From JACQFZ01 sp045810625 (GTDB lineage: Bacteria; Pseudomonadota; Gammaproteobacteria; Acidiferrobacterales; Sulfurifustaceae): a DNA stretch of 61,989 bases. How positions within the stretch are numbered: position 1 is the stretch's first letter; every line of letters begins with the position of its first letter. Positions 8,724 through 18,092 of this stretch are shown here, piece by piece. The position numbers were made by a program, and so were the translations under genes. Under the pieces are notes generated by a model. The model made no database searches. It was not told the origin of the DNA and was given only the letters and a program-made list of their open reading frames with translations. The stretch lies in NCBI GenBank assembly GCA_045810625.1, contig JBJMVQ010000003.1, forward strand, positions 1-61,989, written 5' to 3'.

Positions 8724-9803
8724 GTGAACCATACTTCTGCAAAATTTTTAACTCGTTTCGTTTTCTTGTCGGCCGCACTGTGGTCGTCGTTCGCCTGGGC
8801 GATGCCGACGATCACCGGCAAGCCGACGGTCGATCGGCCGCAGTTGCTTGCCTGGCCGCGCGACTCCGCCAGCGGCACGCCGGATTTGTCCGAGCCGACC
8901 GCCAACGTGCTGTCGGATTTTCATGCGCATATCACGCGGTGCGACTTGGTGTTATCGACCGCCGGCAACTATCACATGGCGCTGAAGGAGCTGTGGCCGA
9001 TCTACCTCGAGCGTTTTGGCGGATCGATCGACAACTGGGTGTACACCACGAGCCCGCCGGTCGCGTCCGATCAAATCGCCAACAAACGGCTCATCGTGGG
9101 TAATACGACGCTCGCCTGCGCGCCGCAAGTCGTGGTGGCGCCGAAAGGTGTGATGGAGCGGTTACAGACGAAGGGACTGCTCGCGAGTAAGCCGGTCCCG
9201 CTCTACAACACGCAAGGTAACGTATTGCTCGTCAAGAAAGGCAATCCGAAGAAGATCCGCAGCGTATGGGATCTCGCGCGAAACGACGTCGCGGTCGCGA
9301 CACCGAATCCCGATGCGGAACGCGGTTCGTTCAATGTGTACGCCGAGTCGATTTACGAAGTCGCGCGCCAAGACAAGTCCGCGCCGGGCAGATCGGCGGA
9401 CAAGCTTTTCAACGCCATCTTCAACTCCGGACGCCCCGGCAAGTGGTATACGGGCGCGCGCATTCACCATCGCGAAGTGCCGTGGTCGGTGGCGTACGGC
9501 CGCGCCGACGTGGGCGTACTGTTCTACCACTTGGCGATGTACACGGTGCAGCAGTTCCCCGATCAATTCGAGATCGTGCCGCTCGGCGGGAGTGTCGATC
9601 AGCCGCAGCAGCTTGCGGGCAATCGCTCGCAGGAGCACTTCATTGCGAAGATCAACGGCGACTGGACGGCGACGCAGCAGGAGGCGACGGATCGGCTCGT
9701 TAGCGCGATGCTCTCGCCGGAGTTCGCCGCGATCCTGCAACGTCACGGTATCGTGCCGGCGAATTCTCTGGCGTCGATGACAACGAAAGTCGCATCGGAG
9801 TAA
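8724..9803 (+). CDS. orphan periplasmic substrate-binding protein
   Basis: 359 residues. The start is taken as the GTG at 8724, with GGGGG seven bases upstream, directly before a signal peptide (FLTRFVFLSAALWSSFAWA). The open frame extends further upstream without coding character. The mature part resembles the molybdate/tungstate or extracellular solute-binding (PBP2) fold: DLVLSTAGNYHMALKELWP, CAPQVVVAPKG, NVLLVKKGNPKKIRSVWDL, then VAYGRADVGVLFYHLAMY and MLSPEFAAILQRHGI. No ABC permease or ATPase gene is adjacent, so the partner transporter is elsewhere or the protein has another role. The ligand is not evident. Confidence 0.8.
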   Translation: MNHTSAKFLTRFVFLSAALWSSFAWAMPTITGKPTVDRPQLLAWPRDSASGTPDLSEPTANVLSDFHAHITRCDLVLSTAGNYHMALKELWPIYLERFGGSIDNWVYTTSPPVASDQIANKRLIVGNTTLACAPQVVVAPKGVMERLQTKGLLASKPVPLYNTQGNVLLVKKGNPKKIRSVWDLARNDVAVATPNPDAERGSFNVYAESIYEVARQDKSAPGRSADKLFNAIFNSGRPGKWYTGARIHHREVPWSVAYGRADVGVLFYHLAMYTVQQFPDQFEIVPLGGSVDQPQQLAGNRSQEHFIAKINGDWTATQQEATDRLVSAMLSPEFAAILQRHGIVPANSLASMTTKVASE

Positions 9804-9941
9804 GTGGGGAAGGGGAGGGGGAGGGCCGTGCGGATCGCGAGCGATCGCGATCCGCACGTTTTCCTTCTCGACGACCAATGCGCACGGATGCGGTCTTGGA
9901 AACGTAGCCGGCGGTGGCCGGTTTCGAGTAGAGTCGCCGCC

Positions 9942-11147
9942 GTGCGTATCTTGCTTTCCGAAGGTTCCGGTCTCACCTCGCGTCAAGTCGCTACCCGTCT
10001 CGGCGAGCTCGGACACGAGGTCGAAATTCTTTCCTCAACGCCGCTCTGTCTGAGCCGATTCACGCGTCATGTGCGCCGGATCCATCCTGTTCCCCCGTTT
10101 GGACGGGAGCCGGTCCGTTGGTTCGAAGCCGCTCGTACGATTGCCCGGGAGCGACGCATCGATGTGCTCTTTCCGACGCAGGAGCAAGTCGCCGTGCTAT
10201 CGGCGATGCGCTCGGCACTGAGTGTGGCGACCGTGGTTCCTCCGTTTCGATCGCTTTGTCGCGTGCAGGACAAGATATCGGCATACCGGACTTTGCACGA
10301 CTTGAGTATTCCTCAGCCCGCGTCTTTCGTCGCAAAAGATGTCGCCGATCTCCGTCGCGTCGAGCAATTCCCGATCTTCCTGAAGCGACCCATCAGCACC
10401 GCGAGCATGGGCGTGCGCAAAGTCTCGTCGCGAGACGAGCTGGAAGGAGTGGCAAAGTCGGTCGGGTTGAGTGTCGGTGAAATTCTTGTTCAGACCCCGG
10501 TGCTCGGCGAGCTCGCCATGGTACAAGCGGTTGCCGACGACGGGCGGTTGGTCGCGCATCATGCCTGCCTGCGCGTGCGCCAGGGAACGGGCGGCGGCGC
10601 GGCTATCAAGGAAAGCGTGAACATACCCGGACTCGCGGCACACGTGGAAAAATTGGTGGATGCGCTCGGTTGGCATGGACCGCTGTCGATGGACGTGATC
10701 GTCACGTCAGACGGGCCCGTGGTCATCGACATCAATCCGCGGCTCGTCGAACCGATGAACGCATACCGGTCCGGCGTCGACCTGGTGGGCGCAGTCCTCG
10801 ATCTCGCGTGCCAACGTCATCCGCCAACGCAGCCCGCGGGTCGAGCGCGCGTGCGTACGCGCCAGCTGTTGCTCGCCGTCCTCGGCGCGGCGGAACGAGA
10901 GGGTTCGAGAATCGCTATCGCGCGCGAGTTCATTATGGCTTTGAGGCAAAGCGACGAGTATGCAAATGCACCTGAAGAGTTGACGCCTGTCGCCGGTGAC
11001 TGGATCGCCGCGGTTCCCGTCGCGGCTGCCGCGCTAGCGACCATTGCGTGGCCTGCGGCCTGGCAGTGGTTTCACTCGGGGGCCGTGGATACCTACTCGT
11101 TGACACCGGAGGCGTGGCAACACATCCGACGTGTTGCACTGGCATGA
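9942..11147 (+). CDS. ATP-grasp domain protein
   Basis: 401 residues from a GTG at 9942, beginning RILLSEGSGLTSRQVATRLGELGHEVEIL, a pre-ATP-grasp Rossmann-like domain. The grasp domain follows: QDKISAYRTLHDLSIPQPASFV, FPIFLKRPISTASMGVRKV (the nucleotide-binding Lys), EILVQTPVLGELAMVQAV, and the metal site MDVIVTSDGPVVIDINPRLVEPM with Asp, then D-x-N-P-R. This is the carbamoyl-phosphate synthase/D-Ala ligase-like class, which joins a carboxylate to an amine using ATP. Substrates are unknown. The C-terminal 80 residues have no known match to me. Confidence 0.8.
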   Translation: MRILLSEGSGLTSRQVATRLGELGHEVEILSSTPLCLSRFTRHVRRIHPVPPFGREPVRWFEAARTIARERRIDVLFPTQEQVAVLSAMRSALSVATVVPPFRSLCRVQDKISAYRTLHDLSIPQPASFVAKDVADLRRVEQFPIFLKRPISTASMGVRKVSSRDELEGVAKSVGLSVGEILVQTPVLGELAMVQAVADDGRLVAHHACLRVRQGTGGGAAIKESVNIPGLAAHVEKLVDALGWHGPLSMDVIVTSDGPVVIDINPRLVEPMNAYRSGVDLVGAVLDLACQRHPPTQPAGRARVRTRQLLLAVLGAAEREGSRIAIAREFIMALRQSDEYANAPEELTPVAGDWIAAVPVAAAALATIAWPAAWQWFHSGAVDTYSLTPEAWQHIRRVALA

Positions 11148-11424
11148 GTTACTCGGGGTGTCTACGCAGCAAACTGATTCGTTTTCGCCACGGCGGGGAA
11201 ATCGCGAAGTGCGGTGGCGTCTCTGCGAAGCGTGCACGTACGACCGCGCAAAGTGTCGAAGCCCGGCAAACACAGCGGCGAATCTCGGCGCGTCCTTGCT
11301 CGTGCCCCAACGCGGGGCTATTTTTTGACTAGGTGCATAAACCGGCGAAGTCTGCTCGGCCCCTCGCGCAACCGCATCGACCTGCTCGATCACTCCAGGC
11401 CCGTCTAGGAAGGACCGCCTCCCG

Positions 11425-14400
11425 GTGCGGGCAGGCATGCGTACGCCGATGGCGCAGAGTGCGAAACACATGGCTTCTAATACAAAGAACAGAAAGACCC
11501 GACAGCGCCAGTCACGCAATCGCGCAAACACGCTCGCGGGGGAGACGGCACGGTCGCGCGATGCGGCGTCGCGTGACGAGGCGGAACGATTGCGGCGTTT
11601 GTACGACACGTACCTCGCGGCCAGTCGGACGATCGTCCGCGCGAAATCACCGGAAACGCTTTACCAGGACCTCTGCGATGTCGCCGTGCAGAGCGGCTTG
11701 TTTCTCACCGCTGCCGTGGTTTTGCCGCAGGCGGCGAAGAGCGGTGTCGTCGTCGCCGCTGCGGGCGTTGGCGAAGCGGAACTCCGCGGTGCGCGCATCG
11801 CGCTCGACGTGACGACAACGGCTCACGATAGTGCCAGATGGGTCGCGACGGCATTTGCGAGCGGCGCGCCGGCCGTGGTTTCCGATTTACTTGCCGACGA
11901 TCGTGTGTTTCCGGGAGCTGACGCCGCGCGAAATAACCGCTGGGCGTCGGCCGCCGCGATTCCGTTGCGGCGCGACGAACGAGCGACCGGAGTGCTGCTG
12001 TTCTTCGCGGCGGCGCCGCATACCTTCGACGCCGAGATCGTCGATCTGCTCGAACGTACTGCCGAGAACCTTGCGTTGGCGCTGGAGAACTTCGAGGACG
12101 GCACGGCGCGCCAGCGGTTCGCGCGCCTCTATCGCGCTCTCAGTCTGGCGAACGAAGCGATGATGCGCGCCCGATCGCCCGAGGAAATTTACCAGCACGT
12201 GTGCGATGCGGCGCTGCAAGGCGGTGACTTTATTTCCGCCGCCGCGTTCATGGCGGAACCGGGCGCGACGCTCGCCGATACCATCGCCGCGGCCGGTGTC
12301 GGCGCCGATCGACGCCGTCATCTGCGCGTGTCGCTCGATATCAGTACTCCCGAAGGGCAAAGCCTGACGAGCATCGCGTACCACACTGGCAAACCTGTGG
12401 TCAGCAATGACTACTGGAACGACGAACGCGCCGCACGCGTTTGGCGCGATACCGCTCGCGCGGGCGGCGCCCGCTCGGTCGCCGCGCTGCCGGTCCTGCA
12501 GAATGGGCGCGCGCGCGCGGTGATCGTCTTCTACTCGGGCGAGACGAATGCGTTCGACGAGGAAGCGGTGCAGTTGCTCGAGCGCGTCGCCGCGAACATC
12601 TCCTATGCTCAGGAGAATTTCGACCATGAAGCGGAGCGGGCACGCGCCGCCGCGGCGCTGCGCGCGAGCGAAGAGAGATATCGCACGATTCTCGAAAGCA
12701 TCGACGACTCGTATTACGAAGTGGATCTGAGGGGCAACTTGGTTTTCTACAACGCCGCGCTCGCACGTCAGCTTGGCTACTCGCATAACGAGCTGCTGGG
12801 GATGAACAATCGCCAGTACACCGATCAAGAGAATGCGGCCAAGGTTTACGAAACGTACAACGCGGTCTTTCGCACCGGCACGCCGGTGCACTCCTTTCAA
12901 TGGGAAATTCTGCGCAAAGACGGCACGCGCGCGTACGTCGAAAGCTCGATCTATCTCGTCCGGAACCGCGCCGGAGAGCCAATCGGATTTCGCGGCATCG
13001 GACGCGACATCACGAAGCGCCGGCGTGAAGAGCAGCTTCTCATGCTGGAGCACGCAGTGACGCGTCATCTCGGCGGGTCGAAGAGCACGCGCCGCGTTTT
13101 GCTCGCTGTACTGCAAACAATCTGCGCCACCGAACAATGGTCGCGCGCCGGCTACTGCCACTATGACGAACACAAAAGCGAGTTTCGTTTGCTGGTCGGA
13201 TGGGCTCAGCCCGGCGCGTCGCCGGCGGCGGCCGACTTCTATAAGAATTTGGTAGGTACCGCCATACCGAGCGGCGGGCTCTTGGGTCGTACGCAACGTA
13301 CTGGCAAGCCGCTGTGGGTACCGGATCTCACGAAGGAAGTCTCGACCGTATGGCGCGAGCGCCTCGCGATCACCAAGGAACGCGCCGGCCTTTACTTCCC
13401 GGTGTTTGCCGACGATAAGGTCATCGGCATCCTTACGTTTTCGAGCGACGTCATCCGCGAGCCGGACGAACGGTTGCTGCAGACGGCGAGCGTCATCGGC
13501 AACCAGGTCGGACAGTTCCTGAAGCGCCGACAGGCGGAGACGGTCCTGCGCGAAAGCGAGGCGCGGTTTCGAGCGCTGACGGATCTCTCGTCCGACTGGT
13601 TTTGGGAGCAGGATCACGAACTACGCTTCACACGATTCGAAGGCCGGCTCGTCAACGAGCAACCGGAATTCTTCCGCGGCTTTATCGGCAAGCGTCCGTC
13701 CGAGATTCTCGAAGCGGAGGCGGAAACGCTCAACGAGCACCACGTGGCGCAGCAGAATCACGAACCGTTTCGCGATCTCGTCGCCTGGCGCACGGACGAG
13801 ACCGGCCGGCGCTACTACTTCAGCATCAGCGGCGAGCCGGTGTTCGCGTCGGACGGTCAGTTTACGGGGTATCGCGGCATCGGGCGCGACATCACGAGCC
13901 AGAAGCAGGCGGAGCAACGCATCCAATACCTTGCGACGCACGATCCGCTCACCGGTCTGCCGAACCGCGTGAAGTTCAGCCAGCTGCTGAGCGCTGCGCT
14001 CGCGTCGGCGCGGCAGCAGGAAAGCATGTTCGCGGTGCTGTTCATCGACCTCGATCGCTTCAAGGTGATCAACGACACGCTCGGACACGAAGCGGGCGAC
14101 AAGCTGCTGCAAGAGGCGGCGCTGCGCCTGAATCAGATGGTCCGCGCGACGGACGTCGTGGCGCGCCTCGGCGGCGATGAATTCGTGGTGTTGGTGCAAG
14201 GTACCGGGAATCAGGAGCAGATCGCCGCCATCGCGCGCAAAATTCTGTCCGCGCTCATTCAGCCGATACGGATCGGCGATCAGGAGTACCGCATCACGGC
14301 GAGCGTTGGGATATCGATCTATCCGGTCGATGCCGAGGACGAGCCGTCGCTCATGAAGAACGCCGACATGGCGATGTACCTCGCGAAGGAAGAGGGCAAG

Positions 14401-15225
14401 AACACCTTTCAGTTCTACTCGCAGAATATTCAGAAGCGCTCGCTCGAACGCCTGGCGCTCGAAACCAACCTGCGCCGCGCGCTGGACCAGGAGCAGTTTT
14501 CGCTCCACTACCAGGCGAAGCTCGATCTGCGAACGGGCAAGATCACCGGCGCCGAGGCGCTGCTCTATTGGGAAAGCCCGATCCTCGGCGTCGTGCCTCC
14601 GGCGCAGTTCATCCCGTTCGCCGAAGAAACGGGCTTGATCGTGCCGATCGGCCAGTGGGTGTTGCGCCGCGCGTGTGCGCAGAACGTGGCGTGGCAGCGT
14701 GCGGGTCTGCCGCGCATCTGCATGGCGGTGAATCTCTCCGCCCGGCAGTTTGGCGATTCGAATCTCCTGAAGGATATTGCCGGCGCGCTCGCAGACACCG
14801 GCTTGGAACCGCGTCTGCTCGAGCTCGAAATCACCGAGGGGATGGTCATGCACAACGCGGATCGCGCGGCGTCCCTTCTTGCCGCGATCAAGGCGATGGG
14901 CGTGCGCCTCGCCATCGATGACTTCGGTACCGGCTACTCCTCGCTCGCGCAGATCAAACGCTTCCCGCTCGATACGTTGAAGATCGATCGTTCGTTCATC
15001 CGCGATCTGCCGCAGGACGCGGAAGACAAGGCGATCACGGAAGCCATCATTGCTATGGCGCGCACGCTCAATCTCACGGTGGTGGCGGAAGGCGTGGAGA
15101 CGCGCGAGCAGGTGGAGTTCTTGCGCTCGCTCGCCTGCGACGAAGTACAGGGGTACTACTTCAGCGAGCCGATCGACGCGGATCGCATTGCGCTGCTATT
15201 GCGCCAGCACGCGCTGCCAAACTAG
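11425..15225 (+). CDS. GAF-GAF-PAS-GAF-PAS-GGDEF-EAL signalling protein
   Basis: 1266 residues from a GTG at 11425 (AAGGA ten bases upstream); ATGs at 11437 and 11449 are alternatives. The order is GAF (about 50-205), GAF (220-395), PAS (413-535), GAF (545-700), PAS (712-830), GGDEF (840-1000), EAL (1015-1265). There is no membrane segment, so it is a cytoplasmic sensor. The cyclase signature GGDEF (916-920) is intact, with an RATD inhibitory site five residues before it. The EAL domain keeps NLSARQF, LEITEG, DDFGTGYSSL, LKID, VVAEGVE and QGYYF, but its signature reads EALLYW, with Tyr where EALxR normally has Arg. It should make or break c-di-GMP; which activity dominates cannot be read from sequence. 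Confidence 0.93.
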   Translation: MRAGMRTPMAQSAKHMASNTKNRKTRQRQSRNRANTLAGETARSRDAASRDEAERLRRLYDTYLAASRTIVRAKSPETLYQDLCDVAVQSGLFLTAAVVLPQAAKSGVVVAAAGVGEAELRGARIALDVTTTAHDSARWVATAFASGAPAVVSDLLADDRVFPGADAARNNRWASAAAIPLRRDERATGVLLFFAAAPHTFDAEIVDLLERTAENLALALENFEDGTARQRFARLYRALSLANEAMMRARSPEEIYQHVCDAALQGGDFISAAAFMAEPGATLADTIAAAGVGADRRRHLRVSLDISTPEGQSLTSIAYHTGKPVVSNDYWNDERAARVWRDTARAGGARSVAALPVLQNGRARAVIVFYSGETNAFDEEAVQLLERVAANISYAQENFDHEAERARAAAALRASEERYRTILESIDDSYYEVDLRGNLVFYNAALARQLGYSHNELLGMNNRQYTDQENAAKVYETYNAVFRTGTPVHSFQWEILRKDGTRAYVESSIYLVRNRAGEPIGFRGIGRDITKRRREEQLLMLEHAVTRHLGGSKSTRRVLLAVLQTICATEQWSRAGYCHYDEHKSEFRLLVGWAQPGASPAAADFYKNLVGTAIPSGGLLGRTQRTGKPLWVPDLTKEVSTVWRERLAITKERAGLYFPVFADDKVIGILTFSSDVIREPDERLLQTASVIGNQVGQFLKRRQAETVLRESEARFRALTDLSSDWFWEQDHELRFTRFEGRLVNEQPEFFRGFIGKRPSEILEAEAETLNEHHVAQQNHEPFRDLVAWRTDETGRRYYFSISGEPVFASDGQFTGYRGIGRDITSQKQAEQRIQYLATHDPLTGLPNRVKFSQLLSAALASARQQESMFAVLFIDLDRFKVINDTLGHEAGDKLLQEAALRLNQMVRATDVVARLGGDEFVVLVQGTGNQEQIAAIARKILSALIQPIRIGDQEYRITASVGISIYPVDAEDEPSLMKNADMAMYLAKEEGKNTFQFYSQNIQKRSLERLALETNLRRALDQEQFSLHYQAKLDLRTGKITGAEALLYWESPILGVVPPAQFIPFAEETGLIVPIGQWVLRRACAQNVAWQRAGLPRICMAVNLSARQFGDSNLLKDIAGALADTGLEPRLLELEITEGMVMHNADRAASLLAAIKAMGVRLAIDDFGTGYSSLAQIKRFPLDTLKIDRSFIRDLPQDAEDKAITEAIIAMARTLNLTVVAEGVETREQVEFLRSLACDEVQGYYFSEPIDADRIALLLRQHALPN

Positions 15226-15412
15226 TGTTCTCGTTCCTGCCGGCCGCCTACATCCCCCGTAGTCGAAAGGTTTCGGGCAGGCGGTGTCCGCGCAAACAGA
15301 ACCGCGCCGGCGTTCCTGCGGGTTTTCACAAAACTCTCGCGCAGACTTCAAACAGTCTTCGCATGTGTCGTCCATCCTCATCGTTACTGGTATACCTCGA
15401 GGAGACGAATCG

Positions 15413-16018
15413 ATGCAGGAAAAAAGCGTGCGAGACGAATGGTCAGCGCTCATCGCCGCCATGCGCGGCGCCATGGATCGGCAATTGTCGCCGCGCGAAC
15501 CGGAAGTGCAGGCACTGGCGCGGCAGTGGATGGACCTGCTGCGGCGCACGGTCAGCGAAGACCCGGACGTGCTGCATGATGTTGACGGCACGCAACCCCT
15601 CGAGCCGGGCTCGCCGTTACAGACCGGCGTCGATGTGACGATGCTCGATTATCTGAGCGCCGCGCTTTGGGCGAAATACCTGACGCTCGACGAATCGAAG
15701 CGCTTATGCCTCGACGGCCCGAAGCGCAACGAGCGCGCGCGCCTGCTATCTGCATTGCGCGAGGAAATGGACCGCGGCGCGTCGGTCGCGAGCCCGGCGG
15801 TACAGCAACTGTTCCGGCAGTGGGAACGTGCGGTCGATGAATTGACCGCGGGCGACGCCGAGCTCAGGCGCAAATGGACGACCGCCGCGCGATCGGACCC
15901 GGATCTGCTGGCCGGCTCGGGGGTCGATACACGGCTGCAAAACTATCTCCGCCGAGCGCAGCTGGTAAGAGAGGTCGCGGCGACGTCGAGCGTCGACGGT
16001 GCGGCGCGGGCGAGATGA
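15413..16018 (+). CDS. TipAS-like domain protein
   Basis: 201 residues from the ATG at 15413, which follows GAGGAGA. Two related blocks are visible: WSALIAAMRGAMDRQLSPREPEVQALARQWMDLL and ALREEMDRGASVASPAVQQLFRQWERAVDELTAGD. Each resembles the helical TipAS antibiotic-recognition unit, in which W...L...R..MDxG..P.sP.vQ.L...W is the usual pattern. There is no DNA-binding domain, unlike MerR-type TipA. Function is unknown; ligand binding is a guess from the fold. Confidence 0.55.
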   Translation: MQEKSVRDEWSALIAAMRGAMDRQLSPREPEVQALARQWMDLLRRTVSEDPDVLHDVDGTQPLEPGSPLQTGVDVTMLDYLSAALWAKYLTLDESKRLCLDGPKRNERARLLSALREEMDRGASVASPAVQQLFRQWERAVDELTAGDAELRRKWTTAARSDPDLLAGSGVDTRLQNYLRRAQLVREVAATSSVDGAARAR

Positions 16019-16023
16019 TCGAG

Positions 16024-16368
16024 CTACTTCCCGCCGGAATTTTTGGCGCGTGTCATCAGCAATTCGCCGACGCGTAGCCGCTTCACCGACAGTTCTTCGA
16101 TGTCGAGCGAGCGCAGGCGCGACTTGCCGATGACCAGGCGGCCGATGGCGAGCCGGCCAACGGCGAGCGCGCCGATCGCCATCGCGCCGAAGGCCAAAGC
16201 GCCGACCGCGAGCGCGCCGGTGGCTCCGGCGCCCAAAGCGAACGCCGGGCGCCGGTATGGGCCAACAGCGCGCTGCGCCTCCCGCTGACTTTCAACACCG
16301 ACGCCGGTGACCGTCGCCGTTGGCGCTCCTCGCTGGGGCGCGGGCGCGTTCGTTTCGGCATGATCCAT
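16024..16368 (-). CDS. small protein with five-residue hydrophobic repeat
   Basis: 114 residues from the ATG at 16368, with GGAGAA upstream. After a Pro/Ala-rich start, residues about 46-90 repeat a five-residue unit of the kind GAxAx/GALAV (GALAVGALAFGAMAIGAL, continuing into RLAIGRLVIG), then change to a charged version of the same period (LRSLDIEELSVKRLRVGEL). This is the pattern of a right-handed pentapeptide-type beta-helix. It could be membrane-associated or a small soluble solenoid. I do not know a function. Confidence 0.65.
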   Translation of the reverse strand: MDHAETNAPAPQRGAPTATVTGVGVESQREAQRAVGPYRRPAFALGAGATGALAVGALAFGAMAIGALAVGRLAIGRLVIGKSRLRSLDIEELSVKRLRVGELLMTRAKNSGGK

Positions 16369-16510
16369 CACGCTTCTCCATGTGTGTGCGTCTTGCGGTT
16401 AGACGCACGGTTTCGGAAATCGCTCACCGCGCTGCCGGTCTCATTCCCTTCATGCGGGCGGGGAGGTTTGCGATGAGAGCGATTGCGTCGAGCGGAGGCG
16501 TCATGTTGTT

Positions 16511-17032
16511 TCAAGGACTATGAGACAAGCGGTCTGCGATTTTCAGCAAATCCGGGAGCCGATGTTTGCCGTGCATTGCGGCAACGCAAGCTTTTGCTTC
16601 ATCGAGAGGCATACCGACTGCGGTGACAAACAGCGGACGCGAACTGTGGCCGCGATATAACTTCGCCTTCTCGGGCGTGCCGCGAAATTCCGACTTCGCT
16701 ACGCCGATGACCGGCGTCGTGCGGTCGAGAAATTCCCAAAGCTTCCACCCAAGTCCGGGCGATGCCGCTTCGCCGAGCGTTACGTATCCGTCGATGACAA
16801 TACAATCGAGCGGCAAATCGATCTCCTTTAGCAGTTTCGCAATGCAAGGCAGCTCGCGTAAGTAAAAAGCGCCGCGCTCGTACTCGGCCACGTTGTCCAT
16901 TTCAGCGAGCAGCGTTCGCTCGGTCGCAGTGCTATCCCACGCGCTAAAGAGCACACCGGCCGCCGTTGCCGTACTGCCGGAGTAGGCGACGTCAACGGCG
17001 AGGATCATGGTGCCGTCCGCGCCATGGATCAT
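16511..17032 (-). CDS. nfi: endonuclease V-family protein
   Basis: 173 residues from the ATG at 17032; the ATG at 17008 (MILAVDVAYSG) is equally possible. Matches to endonuclease V: AVDVAYSG with the first catalytic Asp (D14), YLRELPCIAKLL with the catalytic Glu (E60), CIVIDGYV with the second Asp (D81, the same 21-residue spacing from Glu as in E. coli Nfi), then TTPVIGVAKSEF, RPLFVTAVG and HRLPDLLKIAD. The family cuts DNA or RNA next to inosine. The protein is shorter than E. coli Nfi at the N-terminus. It overlaps the end of the Mut7-C gene upstream, so the two are translationally coupled. Confidence 0.82.
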   Translation of the reverse strand: MIHGADGTMILAVDVAYSGSTATAAGVLFSAWDSTATERTLLAEMDNVAEYERGAFYLRELPCIAKLLKEIDLPLDCIVIDGYVTLGEAASPGLGWKLWEFLDRTTPVIGVAKSEFRGTPEKAKLYRGHSSRPLFVTAVGMPLDEAKACVAAMHGKHRLPDLLKIADRLSHSP

Positions 17033-17795
17033 CCACCTCGGCGGTGGACGAAGTCGGTTGTGCCGCGAAGTAATCGCACAGTTTTTCCATTCGCTCGAAG
17101 TGACTGCCTCTCCAGTATGCCTGTCCGCAATTCTTGCATCGTCGAAATCGCTCGTAGTACTTGCGGGTCTTGGATTGCAGCTGGTGTAGAACCGCTTCTT
17201 TGTCGACGTCTTCTAACTCGCCATTGCAGCGCAGACAGCGGGTAAACGGCCGCAAGGCGCCGTAGAGTTGCAGACGTGTGAGAACTTCGTGGACTTGCTC
17301 GCGCGGCTTGTCCGCGCGCACGAAGTAGCCGTGTGTGATGATTTTGTGTTGCAGGAGCGCCCGGTCGCGAGTCAGCACGATGCGCTTTTCGCGATTTGCG
17401 ATCCGCGCGACTTCGCGGTCGGCGAAGTCGTTGCGGTAGATCACGTCGAATCCGAGGAGACGCAGGTAGCGCGCGAGCTGTCCGAGATTCGCATCGATGA
17501 CGAAGCGCGGTTCGCGCAATGGCTTATCCCGCAGCCGTATGAGCGGAGTGACGTCCAGGCTCTCGAACATCGGATAGACGCTGATGCGATCGCCCGGCTG
17601 CACGATATAGGAAAAATCGACGGATTGGCCGTTGACCAAGATCACTTCGATCTCGGTATGCGGCACCCCGAAGGATTCGATCAGGTCCTTAACCGAGGTG
17701 CGGCGCGTCAGCTCGTGCGCGAAAGTCGTCTTGCGCTTTTGGGGCGGCAGGAAATCATTCAGCTCTTCGTAGAAGCGCAGTTGCACCGGTGGCAT
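16992..17795 (-). CDS. Mut7-C RNase-domain protein with ubiquitin-like N-terminus
   Basis: 267 residues. The N-terminal 90 residues are a ubiquitin/MoaD-like fold (RFYEELNDFLPP, VKDLIESFGVPHTEIEVILVNG, VQPGDRISVYPMFE). The Mut7-C PIN-like RNase domain begins at RFVIDANLGQLARYLRLLGFDVIYRND, with the acidic residues D, DFAD and LTRDRALL. A zinc ribbon closes it (CLRCNGEL and RRCKNCGQAYW). This is the standard bacterial layout of the family. It is the first gene of a two-gene unit with endonuclease V, overlapping it by up to 41 bases. RNase activity is predicted, not shown here. Confidence 0.9.
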   Translation of the reverse strand: MPPVQLRFYEELNDFLPPQKRKTTFAHELTRRTSVKDLIESFGVPHTEIEVILVNGQSVDFSYIVQPGDRISVYPMFESLDVTPLIRLRDKPLREPRFVIDANLGQLARYLRLLGFDVIYRNDFADREVARIANREKRIVLTRDRALLQHKIITHGYFVRADKPREQVHEVLTRLQLYGALRPFTRCLRCNGELEDVDKEAVLHQLQSKTRKYYERFRRCKNCGQAYWRGSHFERMEKLCDYFAAQPTSSTAEVDDPWRGRHHDPRR

Positions 17796-17933
17796 GGACG
17801 GCAGGTGTCGCGGCTCGGGGCGTGATGCGCAGTATACGGGCGCCTCAATGGGTGGGGCGTCAGGGGTAGCACGTTCAGAGCCGGGGGTTGCGCCGGCGAA
17901 GCCTGTTGACGACGAACGGCATGGCGCTCTCCC

Positions 17934-17939
17934 TATAAT
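17934..17939 (+). promoter_or_regulatory. -10-like box ahead of diguanylate cyclase
   Basis: A perfect TATAAT about 150 bases before the cyclase gene, with no other gene between. The nearest good -35 (TTGACG at 17906-17911) is 22 bases away, too far for a standard promoter, so an upstream element may replace it. Confidence 0.35.
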
Positions 17940-18092
17940 TCATCCGCCGACGTCCCGTGCGATCTCAATGCGCTATCGGGCGTTCCCGCGCTGGGAGAGT
18001 GCGGCATCCGGGCGTGAAGTCTGTATTCAGGCCCATTACTTGCATATATCTTAAAGAACAACGCCGCCGAACCACCGACCAAGGGGGGTCGA

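Noticed and set aside
11887..13617. Long antisense open frame (576 codons) across the GGDEF-EAL gene
   Set aside because: High G+C codon bias leaves the opposite strand open; the product is Arg/His-rich and matches no family.
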